In this document: positions 45,753 through 56,228 of the stretch, in pieces
Layout: each line of letters begins with the position of its first letter
Numbering within the stretch: the stretch's first letter is position 1
Assembly: GCA_001687465.1 (NCBI GenBank)
Contig: LVLI01000696.1
Span: forward strand, 1-64,000
Length of the DNA: 64,000 nt
Origin: Halocafeteria seosinensis
Taxonomy: Eukaryota > Sar > Bigyra > Bicosoecida
Reading direction: 5' to 3'
Program-made: the position numbers and the translations under genes
Notes under the pieces: generated by a model
What the model was told of the DNA's origin: nothing
Databases searched by the model: none
Seen by the model: the letters and a program-made list of their open reading frames with translations, nothing else

Positions 45753-46656
45753 ATGCCCTCGAAAAACTGCAGGAAGAAAGGTGTAGCAGCCAGGATCTGT
45801 TCTTTGTCTTTCACTTCGTGTGGCCACGAAGTTCCCGTTGTGAACGTGGAGGTGAAAGGCGCGCGATATACAGTCAACGGCCGCAAATGCGTGCATTGTT
45901 TTGTCGTTCTGACGAGTAAGCGTTATAATGTACGGCATAGGGCCGACAAATACGGGCGTTGGTGGGCGTAAGTGTTCACTCTTCCTTGCGGCACCACACT
46001 ATACGCTGATTGTCTTTCTTATATGGTATGCAGCACGCGCTCGCCACGTTGAACGCAGTCTTGTAGGAGCTGGAAGTGGAGGGTCGGCGGAGAATCCTGT
46101 GGCTGCCAAGAACTCTCAACAGTCTACCAGTAAACGAAAAAACAGGCCAGCACTGGGTGAAATATCAGCAAACACCTCTTGGAAGGGAGCATCTAAGCCT
46201 TCTAAGGATGTTTCCAAAAACCAGAAGAAAAACGCGCCTCAACCTCTTCCAACCCCTACACCAGGACGTACAAACCACAAGAACGCAGACTGCAGCCGAG
46301 GTCTGTCTCTAGCAGAAATGCATCCCTCAGAATGGCCGGAAGATGAACTACAGTATGAAGACTTTGCGGGAGGCAGGTCGTCATCACCAACAACCAGAGA
46401 TATCGATAAGGACGAACGGGAGTATCTTGGCCTAGACAAGGTGTGCAGAGAACCCAATAGCCCCCCAGCTCCAAGACCCTGGCGAAGTTCCTTAAATGAT
46501 ACCATCGGCGAAGAACTTAGCAAAATGACCGATGATGACATCTTGAACTGGGATTTAACAGATGTTGAGAACTGTTCTAATAACAAGCACAAGGCACAAG
46601 GTCAGAACGATCAACATCGCGATGGAAATGAGAACGAGAACGACCTCGGCCTTTAA
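45753..46656 (+). CDS. Unknown protein with Cys-containing N-terminus and acidic tail
   Basis: Two exons, join(45753..45967, 46059..46656), 270 residues. I do not recognise it. The first 70 residues are basic and contain CSLSFTSCGHEVPVV and NGRKCVHCFVV, Cys pairs that could form a small metal-binding fold. The middle (about 85-130) is Ser/Lys/Pro-rich with PALGEISANTSW. Then come short acidic motifs (WPEDELQYEDFAGG, DKDEREYLGLDKV) and a SLNDTIGEELSKMTDDDILN segment, ending in an Asn/Asp/Glu-rich tail. Overall it looks disordered, with short linear motifs, perhaps nuclear. Splice sites are consensus and the frame is kept, but alternative frames overlap exon 1, so the 5' part is less sure than the 3' part. 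Confidence 0.6.
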
Positions 46657-46671
46657 CAGCCTGAGATACCA

Positions 46672-46690
46672 TATATATATATATATATAC
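46672..46690. repeat. (AT)n microsatellite
   Basis: About nine AT units in the short space between the convergent Cys-containing-protein and MORN5-like genes. Confidence 0.9.
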
Positions 46691-46769
46691 TGGTAGTGCA
46701 TAGCTACTAGTATGTATACGTTCGAGAATCGCTCGTAAATTCAAAGAAAATAAATATAAACGTTGGATG

Positions 46770-47626
46770 CTAATGCGACTGGTGCAGCTTGGATTTCTTC
46801 ATGAGCTCCATGGTATCAGCGCGTTGGACCGCCGATTTGGAAGCCATTGCACAATTGTCCTCTATCCAATGTTGTTCGCTTTGCCCAACTTTTCTTTGCA
46901 ATTCCCCTAACTCTATCCCGTACACCCTCTTCGTCGAGGGATTATAGTAGCATCCATTCCCACAATCATAACACCCTTCAGGAACTCCTGGAAGCGTCGA
47001 CTCTGTCCCAGAATGATTGGTTCCTTCCGTGACGGGGCGGTTAGAGAGTTGTGTATTACCCGCAGGTAAAATACCATTTTTCGATTGTAAAGTCACACTA
47101 CCTGTTGTTGTGCCTCTGTCGCAACCGACTTCTTGATGTGGTAGAGTGTCCAAGTTATCGCTGCCATCTTTGTGTAACTGTTTCGCATATTCCTTCTCGA
47201 AATGAAATCGTCGGTCGCCGGAAGAAAGGTAGTCCCAACCTTCCTTTTCATACTGTAATTGATCCCCATAAACATAGTAGCCTGTCCGTTCACGGCCATA
47301 GTACCACTCGCTGACGTATCTTCCTCCATTGGGGTATCTAAGCTCGCCCTTGCCGTGAAATGTGCCATGATGAAATTCCCCTGTATGTAACCTGACATCC
47401 ACGTTCACGCTTCCAAAACGAGGAACCCATGGATGTGCTTACCTGCGTATGTTACACCATCAGGGAAGGTATATTCCCCATACCCTTCCATTCGACCATT
47501 ATTCGTATCGCCATCGTACTGCGCAGAGTATCAGAGAGGAAATCGTAGGTGCTTAAAGCTACGGGAGGGCTTGCATACAATACTTACGTTAGCTCCCAAG
47601 AGTTCAGCCACCACGTTCACACTCAT
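46770..47626 (-). CDS. MORN5-like flagellar protein
   Basis: Three exons on the minus strand, complement(join(46770..47380, 47443..47518, 47588..47626)), 241 residues. Splicing restores a run of MORN repeats: YDGDTNNGRMEGYGEYTFPD, GVTYAGEFHHGTFHGKGELR, YPNGGRYVSEWYYGRERTGY, at residues about 14-75. The sequence then follows the MORN5 pattern: GDQLQYEKEGWDYLSSGDRR (EKNWHYCDGYDRRF-like) and, near the C-terminus, GCYDCGNGCYYNPSTKRVY and EQHWIEDNC, both characteristic of MORN5. MORN5 is found in organisms with motile cilia or flagella, so this gene is evidence for a flagellate stage. Compared with about 160 residues in animal MORN5, about 60 extra residues lie before the YDCG block. The first exon encodes a short MSVNVVAELLGAN leader. 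Confidence 0.85.
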
Positions 47627-48259
47627 TCTCTTCTTTATGGCTCTCCAGAGATCACACAATAGCGCTGATGTCCAAGCAAATTACTAACAGTGGTCCTTTT
47701 ATGGTAGTAAATGGACCTGACGAAACTAAACCTACAGCATTCTAGCTTGTGGCAATTGGCGCGCTGGCGCAGCCAGTGGCCCCACTTCAACCAAGAACTC
47801 CATGCTGATCCTGAACATCTTCATTAAACAGCTTCGAAAAAATGAGTAATGTCCTCCTCCGAAGTTTGCTCGAAGTCAGTGGAAGTAGTAGTTTCACTGC
47901 TGGACAGCCTCGGAAGGAGGCACTTCTGGACTGCCGACTGGTGACCGCAGTACATTGTACAGTCTACACCCGTTGGTGACCGGGGACAGGCTTTGGTTTA
48001 GCATATCGGCCCTAGCTGCTTCGTGGTAGTCATTTATAGCGAGATCAGGTTTCGCACATCTCGTTGGAAACGCAGTCGATTCCATGGATTCTCATGAGTG
48101 ACCACAGTCTTCTCTGGTGGTGAACCGAAACTTCAACGACTGCCAATACACCTTTCACATCCGTGACTTCGTGCATTGTTAAGGGTTTGAACGAACTCTT
48201 ACAAAGAAGAATTCCGTTTGTAGACCTTTGTTTTCTTGTGGTCGTCGGTGCTAGCAATC
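47627..48259. other. Intergenic region, divergent promoters
   Basis: About 630 bases between the start codons of the MORN5-like gene (minus) and the acetyltransferase gene (plus). No supported gene; promoters of both should lie here. Confidence 0.5.
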
Positions 48260-48805
48260 ATGAGAATCAGAACAGCCACCGAACAAGAGATGCCGACCCT
48301 GGCTGAGCTCGAGAAGCTTATCGAGGAGCGGGATCCACAGGAGGCAGCGTCTGAGGAGACATTGCGAGGACGTTTCCATATGCATCCTCACGGATTCTTT
48401 GTGGCCGAGGAAGAGCGAAGAGACAAGTCTGACGGGGAAGTGAAAACCTTACCCATTGGGTATTTGCAAACATGCCGGTGGAGCAGAGAACTGGGGGAAC
48501 CTGGATTTCGAACCTTCGATGAGATCCGCAACTTTCCTGAAAAACACGATCCTGAGGGACCCATACTGTACATAATATATCTCGGGGTACTACCTGAACA
48601 CAGAAAAAAAGGAGTAGGCACGGCGTTGGTTGAGACAGCCATACGGTTCGCTAAAGAGAATGGGATGAGAAAAGTGCAGCTGGCGGCAGAGCCTCCGCGG
48701 TTTCCTTTCTACCAACATTCTGGACTTCAGCAAGCCCCCAGCGGTGAGCTTCCTAACTTTGTGTCAGGAGATACGATGTACATTATGGAATATCGCTGTC
48801 ACTAA
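48260..48805 (+). CDS. GNAT-family N-acetyltransferase (AANAT-like)
   Basis: Single exon, 181 residues, starting MRIRTATEQEMPTLAELEKL, the usual first strand and helix of GNAT enzymes. The acetyl-CoA-binding motif A is at about residues 103-120: YLGVLPEHRKKGVGTALVET, with the R-x-x-G-x-G/A loop. FPFYQHSGLQ near residue 155 is the typical motif-B aromatic end. The HDPEGPILYI segment just before motif A resembles arylalkylamine N-acetyltransferase-like members, which acetylate amines with acetyl-CoA. Substrate cannot be told from sequence. Its stop codon lies only 15 bases from the stop of the opposing LRR gene. Confidence 0.85.
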   Translation: MRIRTATEQEMPTLAELEKLIEERDPQEAASEETLRGRFHMHPHGFFVAEEERRDKSDGEVKTLPIGYLQTCRWSRELGEPGFRTFDEIRNFPEKHDPEGPILYIIYLGVLPEHRKKGVGTALVETAIRFAKENGMRKVQLAAEPPRFPFYQHSGLQQAPSGELPNFVSGDTMYIMEYRCH

Positions 48806-48820
48806 AGTAAGCCTCGTGAC

Positions 48821-50489
48821 CTATCCTTTAGCCAGGAACGACGAAGCTACCATACCATTCAGAGATTCTAGGTTGTCGAAGTATGGTAAATAGTCACATG
48901 CTGTCTCGACAAAACCGCGATCAAGTAAAAGCCTCCTGATGCCCCATAAATGCTTAAATGCCTCACGGGTTATTGATTCTTGTTTACAGTAAGTCATATC
49001 CAAATAGGTTAGTCTCGTTAAGTGGCGAAAGCCGTCATCGCTGATGGCAGACTGATTACAATGACTCATGTCCAACACTGACAACTGCCACAGATGTCTA
49101 AAGGCTTCGTTGGTTAGGTTCGATTGGTTGCAGTGATGCATAAACAGCGAGCCTAATTTCGGTAAATGCAAGAACATCGCGTCGTCCACTTGGGTACAAT
49201 CGCTGATATCTAACGTCTGCAGATTGCTTAAACAGCGCATCATCTCGTTTCCCATAGATAATTGTTGACACGCACATATACGAAGGCATGTTAACGTCGA
49301 TAAACTGTAAAAGGTTAGATCAGTTATCGTTTGCTGCGTACAAAATCCCATATCCAAAAAGGATAAATGCTTAAAATGGCGAAAGGCAAAGTCGGTTATG
49401 GTGGTTTGATTGCATCCTTTCATACGTAGCCTCGTTAGTTTTGAAAGATGTTGAAGTCCATAATCACTTATTGTTGACTGATTGCATTCGCCCATGTCCA
49501 AAGAAACAAGGGGGGCACTAGACAGGTGCAAAAATGCCTCGTCGCTGATATCACGGCAACTGTCGATACGCAAATGTGAGAGGCACCGTTTGTTATAGAA
49601 CGCGTCATCTGGTACAGAAGAATCGAGCGATCCTCCCATACTGAAATGCTGTAGCATTAGGAGGTGCTGGAAACCATTCGCCGTGAGAGCCTGAGAGTTA
49701 CTATGGCGCAATGCCAACGATCGCAGGTTAGTTAAGTACATGAGAGCATCATCGGTTAAAGTTGGTTCAATGCAGCAAAATAATCGAAGCGCGCGGAGCT
49801 TTGTTAGGTATTGAAAAACACCGGAAGTGAGCTTGTTTCTCACTCGATCGAAGCGTAAATACCGCCCCCGCTCGTAAAAACTTAGATCCAACGAAGTCAA
49901 GTTGGAGAGATGTTGGAACACCTTATCGGTTATACTGGTCAAATCTCTCCTGGAAATGGACAGCGACCTTAAATTAGTTAGGTGCGCAAACACTGCTGGA
50001 GTAGGTTGGCAGCGCGAGAGCTTAGAAAGGTGCAAGCACGTCAGTGTGGAGAAGTGCCTGAATTCTTCATCCGTTACAGAACCAGAGACGGATACACATC
50101 CCTTAAAGTTACTGTATTCGGTGGTCAATTTTAACGCGACGTTGGCGTCGGAATTGACATTTAATTTGCACCCCTTCCAAGAGTAAGTAGCAGCGATAGG
50201 TTGAGTAGATGTTCCCAGACAGTTGCCGCTCTGCGATGCCACTGTTTCCCAGTACAGAACTTCCTTCTCAATTGGCACCGGATTCGCTCGCCGCCGCTCC
50301 GTAAACCAGACGAGATAGAGGTGGAGGAGCTGTCGTTGACAGAGCGCCATCGATGGAAGCCTTTGGAACCAGTTTCAGACAGAAGTTCAGAGCTTCCTGA
50401 ACTTCACATACTCCGTAACGAAGCATAACTCCCATGATAACCACTAATACAAGGGTGTACGCCGATAGATGCGGCTTCCCCCTCATCAT
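48821..50489 (-). CDS. Leucine-rich-repeat protein, possibly secreted or membrane-inserted
   Basis: Proposed two exons on the minus strand, complement(join(48821..50329, 50412..50489)), 528 residues. The main exon encodes about 14 repeats of 24-26 residues with the consensus DEAFRHLxxLxxLDMxxCNQ (cysteine-containing type), from about residue 110 to 500. The short first exon would supply a hydrophobic N-terminus (SAYTLVLVVIMGVML), joined by an 82-base intron with GTATGT donor and CGACAG acceptor, in phase. Alternatively the protein starts at an ATG at 50350 inside the intron and has 509 residues without this signal; that ATG has an in-frame stop nine codons upstream. The repeats are regular and the gene intact. 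Such LRRs bind proteins; ligand unknown. Confidence 0.75.
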
Positions 50490-51330
50490 TGAAGGGACCT
50501 AACAATGCACGGAAAACTTGACAATGTCACACAGTAAGCGCTGAGTACCCAGATACTCACGCCCGCTTCAACCACGGCGACTTCCATTCACCACCCTATT
50601 ACGGGTAGATAGTTCTTTCTGTCTCATGTTCCGAAACAAAAGCTTGATGGATCCAAAGATCCAGAACTTAACTTCATTCCAGTTTGAATCACTGGAAAGT
50701 TGATTCCACGTCGACGACCGGAGATCCCGCGTCGAGCCTCGCGACCTCGGGCAATCGGAGAACACACCTGCTGTCGCTTTCTCACTCTCACAAGCAATAT
50801 CAAGGATTGTCAGTACTCCGACGTCGCAGAGACCTGCCTCCACCGCCTTCGACTTTTTCAAAGTTTGTGTTTGGACTGTTTCTTGGTTCCGTTTTGAGGA
50901 CAGTCACCTTCTTGGCCTCGTATCCTGCACATTGTCTTGTTGGATTCCCAAGAATTGGTTCAACACTCCCCAGAGAATCAGTTCTGAAGCTTTCTCGAAA
51001 CACTACAAAGTATGTCCCTGCTATGACAAATTCTAATTGTCCATGTGAATCAGGGGATGTGGAATTCAGGGCCATTTGGGTGCTGTATAACCCAAGAACA
51101 GTCTGCGGGAAGAAACAGGGTCCTCCCGCATAGTGTGAGGAACTGGCATCATCATGAATTCACGTTCTGCGGTTGGTAGGGGCCTTTCTTGAGACCCTTC
51201 CACATTTTTTATTTTTGTTAAGACAGAGCTCTGGAGTTTGTCGATCCACCTCGATGGAATGGTATCGCAGGTAACTTTAGTGGAGCATTGTACATAACTG
51301 TAACGGATTCACTACAGTACCACCCTCATC
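50490..51330. other. Intergenic region, divergent promoters
   Basis: About 840 bases between the divergent LRR and TPR genes. Several short frames exist on both strands without domains. No RNA gene or repeat recognised. Confidence 0.5.
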
Positions 51331-54300
51331 ATGGATCCCAACACATTTAGCAAACTTTTCGCTCTAAGCCAGCTGGAATCATTGGGAGCGAACGCGTCAA
51401 GTCTTTTCGAATGCGGAAACGAATTTTTCAAGGAGGGCAACTATGCCAAAGCAGTTGAAAGCTGGGATTATGCTTTACTCCAAGGGGGACCACACCCTAG
51501 CATATACTTTAACAAATCGCTTGCCTTGTACAATCTGAAACGATACCATGACGCTCTTGAAACCATCAATAAAGCTTTGGAATTGTGTCCGAGTCAGTCC
51601 GGCGCTCACATGAATAAGGCGAATATCCTGGTTGCCTTAGAAAGGTACGACGACGCTGTTCAAGAGTACCAAGCAGAACCTCAAAGGACGAACGAGCTTT
51701 GGCAAAAACTGGCAATGTGCTATAAGCAAATGCAAGCACCACAACGTGCACTGGGTTGCTATGACATGATTTTGTCAAACAATCCGAGGTCATCCGCCAC
51801 CTACACCAACAAGGGTGACGCCCTAAATTTGTTGGGTCGCTATCAGGACGCGGAGCGATGTCTGACAACTGCCCTTCGGCTTGATCCTTTCAATGCTGTC
51901 GCTTATGATAACAAAGCTTATTCTTTACATCAGCAGGGCAGGTATGATGACGCCATGCAGTTTGCATGGAAGAGTATTCAATTCGGAGAAACTGCTTGGT
52001 CCCTCATAATCATTGCGAGCTGTTTAAGCCGCAAGCATGAATGGGATACGGCACGAAAATCTCTAGCGAAAGCAGCCACGCTTCTCCAACAGGGAAAGTG
52101 CTTTCAAGGAGCATCAAGTCCACAAGAAAGGGAGGAAGCAAAGAAGCTTTTCGAAGAAGTTGCGCAGAGAGTATACGGCTCGTCAGAGACCGCTACTGGC
52201 TCTGGAAGCAGCTCCTCTAATGCTCCCAACGAAGAAACTAGCTCCATGAAGTGTAATTACAATCATACAACCAACTCAGCCCGCAGTGTTCCAAGCGAGC
52301 AGCAGGCTAAAGCGGTAGATCTGACGAACCGTGGCATGAACGCAGAGGACAATGGAGAACTAATGGCGGCTTTAGAGCTATTTGAGAAGGCAATTCGGCT
52401 TCATCCGGAATATGCTTGGGCATACGAAGGAAGAGCAAGTGTATTGTTTAAATTAGGGAATTTCAAGTCTGCGAAAGATTCGTTTCAATGTGCTTTGAAA
52501 TACGATCCAAGGAATGATGCTCTATATGTGGGAATTGCCCGCTGCCTGAACTCCATGGAGGAACATTTCAAAGCGCAAGAATACTGCGATAAGGCGATTG
52601 CTCTTGAAAGTAGCAACACTGAGGCATATGTTCAAAAAGGTCGAGCACAGAAATTGTTAGGGAAAAACAAAGATGCAATTAAACAGTTCGATCAGGCATT
52701 AAGGAATGATCCCAAGTGCGTTGAGGCTTTTCGTGGCAAATGTCAAGCCCATCTCAACCTGCAGAATTGGAGTGAAGCCTTAGCGAACTGTGAGAGCGCC
52801 TTAAAGGTCGACAATAAGGTGCCATCTGTCATGGAAGAGAAGGCCTGTATTTTCGAAAAAATGGGTGAATTAGGAAAGGCTTTGCGATGCTATGAAGAGT
52901 CGGTTCAACTCGACTCAAGCCGACCAGAATCCTTGATCGGCCAAGGATCTGTTCTTGCCCAGCTAAATAAACATCATGATGCCATTAAGTGCTATGACCG
53001 CGCAATAGAGTTGGACAAAGATCGTAGCGTTGCATATACGAGGAAAGGTGAGAGTTTACAATCTTTGGGTAAGATGCAAGAGGCGATGAATTGCTACGAA
53101 AGTGCGTTAAACATCGATAAGAATGATGGGTATGCGAAGCGAATGAAGGCTCTATGTAAAGAGAAATTATCTAAAGAAACCGTCATATCGTACGATTCGT
53201 CTGCGAGACAGGTACCTGAGTATCTCTCTGACGAGTCAGTGCGTCAGGCGTCAGAATTACTGAACAAAGGTATCACGTTGGATGATGAAGGCAAACGAGA
53301 AAATGCCCTACAGTGCTTGGAGGAGTCAGTACGCTTAAACCCGCGATACTGGTATGGTTTTAAAATCCAAGGGGATGTCTTGTCGACATTGCAACGGTTT
53401 TCGGAAGCAATAGAGATGTACGGCAAAGCATTGAAACTGGATCCTCGTAACGCCGACGTTATGATTGGTAAAAGTAATGCTCTGCTTAGTCTTGGAAACC
53501 TCAACGAGGCTCTCCGCTCCGCCAACCAAGCTATACAAGAAGACAATCATTGCTCCATGGCACACGTCGCCCGAGCTGCTGCTTTAGTAAAACTCGGCGA
53601 GTACAGCAAAGCATTGGAATCTGCTACTAGAGCTGTCGATGTCGACCCGTCCTGCGTCGATGCTATGTACAACCAGGCTAGAGCTTTGAAAGGACTCGCA
53701 CGGTACGAAGAAGCAGTGGACAAGTTTAACAATGTTATCGAAAAAGATTCCGGTAGAATTCCCGCCCGATTAAATAAAGGCACTACGCTGATAAAGCAAT
53801 CCAAGTACACTAAAGCAGTGAAGTGCTTTGATGAGGTAATCGAAATCGAGCCAGAGAACTCCACAGCCCATTCCAATAAAGGGACAGCTCTTGCGTGGTT
53901 GGAGCGGTATCAGGAAGCGTTTGATTCCTACAGTGAAGCCCTGAGAATCAAACCATCTGATTCTACTGCCAAGAAGAACAAAGACTGGGTACTCCAGTAC
54001 TTGCCTGAATCCGCCCAAACCACTACTCAACCAGCATCGGCGCAACGCACAGGTGGGAACGATGGTGGTAGTAGTCATTCCGCGGAAGAACTCGACCGAT
54101 TTCGCTTGATGCTATCCCAACATGCCCAAACGCTAGAGCAAGCCGTATCCCGTAGCGAACTGACTGGAACGCTGTATCGTGAAGCCCAGGAGGAAGAAAT
54201 TCGGCATATTGAGGAAACTGCTATACTCCGAGACTTTTACCATGGGTTGAAGTCAACACTGTTTGACTATTTCATGACTGCGGTAGTCATACAAAGTGGG

Positions 54301-55605
54301 CACGTTACACCCTGTTCCAGTGAAAGCAAGACAGCGGTAGGCCTCTCTGTGGTAGAGTTCCTACTGGGAGCAGTTCCGATTGTCAGCCACATCTCGAAAG
54401 GAGTCAATGGACTTTTGAGGAAATCTCTAAGTATTAAAGCAGAAAGTGGTTTAAACAACCTACTTCGTTTGGAAGCCGATCACACTAGGATTAAGGGTAC
54501 AGTTGAAGAGATTAGTCGAGGGTTTACGCTAGCACTAGCAGACAAGATACCCGACAAGTTGCCAGACGAACAAGGTTTGTGGGAGAAGCTCAAATCGTGT
54601 TATAAGAAAATGTTTTACTCTCAGTTGCCTGAGAGTATTCATCATGCGGAAGGCTCCTCCCATGGGCTTGCGATTGTGAAGGAGTGCATGAAGGGTCATT
54701 TATCCAAAGAAGACTTTACGACGGAACATCTGTTGCGGGTGCTCATCGGGGAGCAAGCCGTAAATGCTCTTGAAGCAAAAAGAGGGAGCATGACGACGCC
54801 GGCGGAAAAAGCAACTTGGGGTAGAAGTCCGTCCCGTAATCCCGACTCTCCAGGAGAGACTTCGACTACAATAGCACCCCAAACAGATACCATCGCCGAA
54901 GTCCGATACTTGCGTCAACAATTAGAGGAAATGAAAGAGAGAGTTCCTGCAGAATCCGCGTCGACCAGCGATACCGAAGTCAAAAACATGATGGAAGAAA
55001 TTGCTACCTTAAAGAAACAACTGGCGCAATTGAACAAACGCGATGGCGACGAGGATGCCGAAGGAGATGTGGAGTGTCAGCAGATGCTCAGGAAGAGCGA
55101 AAACTCCAGCAAGTCTGGGAATTCCTCCAACTCTGGAAGCAGCGTCGCCACAAGGAGCGAAATTTCAGCGATATGGGCGGCGTTAAGGGAAATGCGAATC
55201 ACAGTAACACAAATGGCTGAAGCGCCGAGCCTCCGTAAAGACTTTGTTTCAATGCGTTTTGAGGGAGCAATTATTCCGTTTTCGCAGGCAACTGCGTTGC
55301 TGAAGGAGCTTGTAGATGAGCAGCATCCAGAGGGAGATCACCGTTATGTTGAAGGTTCCGCTTCATTTCGCCCTGGCAAACGATCCATCGCTGACGAACT
55401 CAAGGGCACCTCCGCGAAACCTCCAGGTACAGTAACAGGAACTGCAATTTTAAATTTCTTGTCCAACAAATTGCCAGACGTCGCTCCCGAGAAAGCTTTA
55501 GAAAAGTTTAAAAGGTACTTGCCTGACGATGGGACAGAAGATTTGTATGCTCAAGATACCTCTGACTCCGACAAGCTTGGGATGCTTTGGGATTCGTTAA
55601 AGTGA
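51331..55605 (+). CDS. Giant TPR-repeat protein with unknown C-terminal half
   Basis: Single exon of 4.3 kb, 1424 residues. Residues about 20-280, 325-610 and 635-890 are arrays of 34-residue tetratricopeptide repeats (for example YDDAVQEYQAE, HHDAIKCYDRAIELDKDRSV, YTKAVKCFDEVIEIEPENST), roughly 20 in total, split by two short linkers rich in Ser/Asn/Thr. After a linker, residues about 930-1160 form a helical domain I do not recognise (LRDFYHGLKSTLFDYFMTAV, VEFLLGAVPIVSHISKGVNG). A coiled coil (about 1190-1245: VRYLRQQLEEMKERV) and a final globular segment (about 1270-1424) follow. TPRs scaffold protein complexes. No signal peptide or membrane segment is clear. The first ATG fits the start of the first TPR helix. 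Frame and codon use look intact throughout. Confidence 0.88.
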   Translation: MDPNTFSKLFALSQLESLGANASSLFECGNEFFKEGNYAKAVESWDYALLQGGPHPSIYFNKSLALYNLKRYHDALETINKALELCPSQSGAHMNKANILVALERYDDAVQEYQAEPQRTNELWQKLAMCYKQMQAPQRALGCYDMILSNNPRSSATYTNKGDALNLLGRYQDAERCLTTALRLDPFNAVAYDNKAYSLHQQGRYDDAMQFAWKSIQFGETAWSLIIIASCLSRKHEWDTARKSLAKAATLLQQGKCFQGASSPQEREEAKKLFEEVAQRVYGSSETATGSGSSSSNAPNEETSSMKCNYNHTTNSARSVPSEQQAKAVDLTNRGMNAEDNGELMAALELFEKAIRLHPEYAWAYEGRASVLFKLGNFKSAKDSFQCALKYDPRNDALYVGIARCLNSMEEHFKAQEYCDKAIALESSNTEAYVQKGRAQKLLGKNKDAIKQFDQALRNDPKCVEAFRGKCQAHLNLQNWSEALANCESALKVDNKVPSVMEEKACIFEKMGELGKALRCYEESVQLDSSRPESLIGQGSVLAQLNKHHDAIKCYDRAIELDKDRSVAYTRKGESLQSLGKMQEAMNCYESALNIDKNDGYAKRMKALCKEKLSKETVISYDSSARQVPEYLSDESVRQASELLNKGITLDDEGKRENALQCLEESVRLNPRYWYGFKIQGDVLSTLQRFSEAIEMYGKALKLDPRNADVMIGKSNALLSLGNLNEALRSANQAIQEDNHCSMAHVARAAALVKLGEYSKALESATRAVDVDPSCVDAMYNQARALKGLARYEEAVDKFNNVIEKDSGRIPARLNKGTTLIKQSKYTKAVKCFDEVIEIEPENSTAHSNKGTALAWLERYQEAFDSYSEALRIKPSDSTAKKNKDWVLQYLPESAQTTTQPASAQRTGGNDGGSSHSAEELDRFRLMLSQHAQTLEQAVSRSELTGTLYREAQEEEIRHIEETAILRDFYHGLKSTLFDYFMTAVVIQSGHVTPCSSESKTAVGLSVVEFLLGAVPIVSHISKGVNGLLRKSLSIKAESGLNNLLRLEADHTRIKGTVEEISRGFTLALADKIPDKLPDEQGLWEKLKSCYKKMFYSQLPESIHHAEGSSHGLAIVKECMKGHLSKEDFTTEHLLRVLIGEQAVNALEAKRGSMTTPAEKATWGRSPSRNPDSPGETSTTIAPQTDTIAEVRYLRQQLEEMKERVPAESASTSDTEVKNMMEEIATLKKQLAQLNKRDGDEDAEGDVECQQMLRKSENSSKSGNSSNSGSSVATRSEISAIWAALREMRITVTQMAEAPSLRKDFVSMRFEGAIIPFSQATALLKELVDEQHPEGDHRYVEGSASFRPGKRSIADELKGTSAKPPGTVTGTAILNFLSNKLPDVAPEKALEKFKRYLPDDGTEDLYAQDTSDSDKLGMLWDSLK

Positions 55606-56228
55606 GTGACTACCGAGGTCGCATTTTCGCCAGCAACGACGCCGTGGCAGTTTCAGTGTAGTTGTTGATCGGCCACATCTGGGTGTATTTGAACGAGGAA
55701 TCGAATCGAATGATTCGTGGACTCTCACGTCTTCGAATCGGTAGTCTTCATCCTACTCTCTTTTAAAGCTGCAAACAGAGCGATGCTATCTTGGTATCCA
55801 CGAACTCTGCCAAAAACGTCTCATCATTTCTCCAAAAGTGCTGATAAGCTCGGTTTGATAAACATGCTCCCACCTTGTACTAAGTACTGATTACAGTAGA
55901 CAGTAAAATCTCTTTGATCCCAACGTTCACGTTGTACAGCGACTTTTCATCGTACATGGTGTGTTGATGAAATCGACCATTTCACGAGCGTTCCTTGCTT
56001 TGTCCTTGACAAATTGTATAGACCAGTGAACAATTCTTCGTCTTAGTGGTTGAAGTTACAGTTTGCGACAAGTAGAAGTTGGCTCCCCTATAAGCATTTG
56101 TATGCCAGTTATTGAAAGGTTGACGGGCAGTTCAGTTTCTTGTCTATTCTAGTTTAGTGCAATTGTATCTCCTTGTTTGCTTCCTGGCGCTCTATACCCG
56201 TAGCGCGCTGTGTACTCGCGAGCTCAGG
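55606..56228. other. Intergenic region
   Basis: About 620 bases with no gene or repeat seen. A near-palindromic CGAATCGAATGATTCG word lies at about 55700. The right end should carry the promoter of the EF-hand gene. Confidence 0.5.

Noticed and set aside
45584-45919. Alternative 111-residue frame overlapping exon 1 of the Cys-containing gene
   Set aside because: It does not splice in phase to the downstream exon, while the frame starting at 45753 does.
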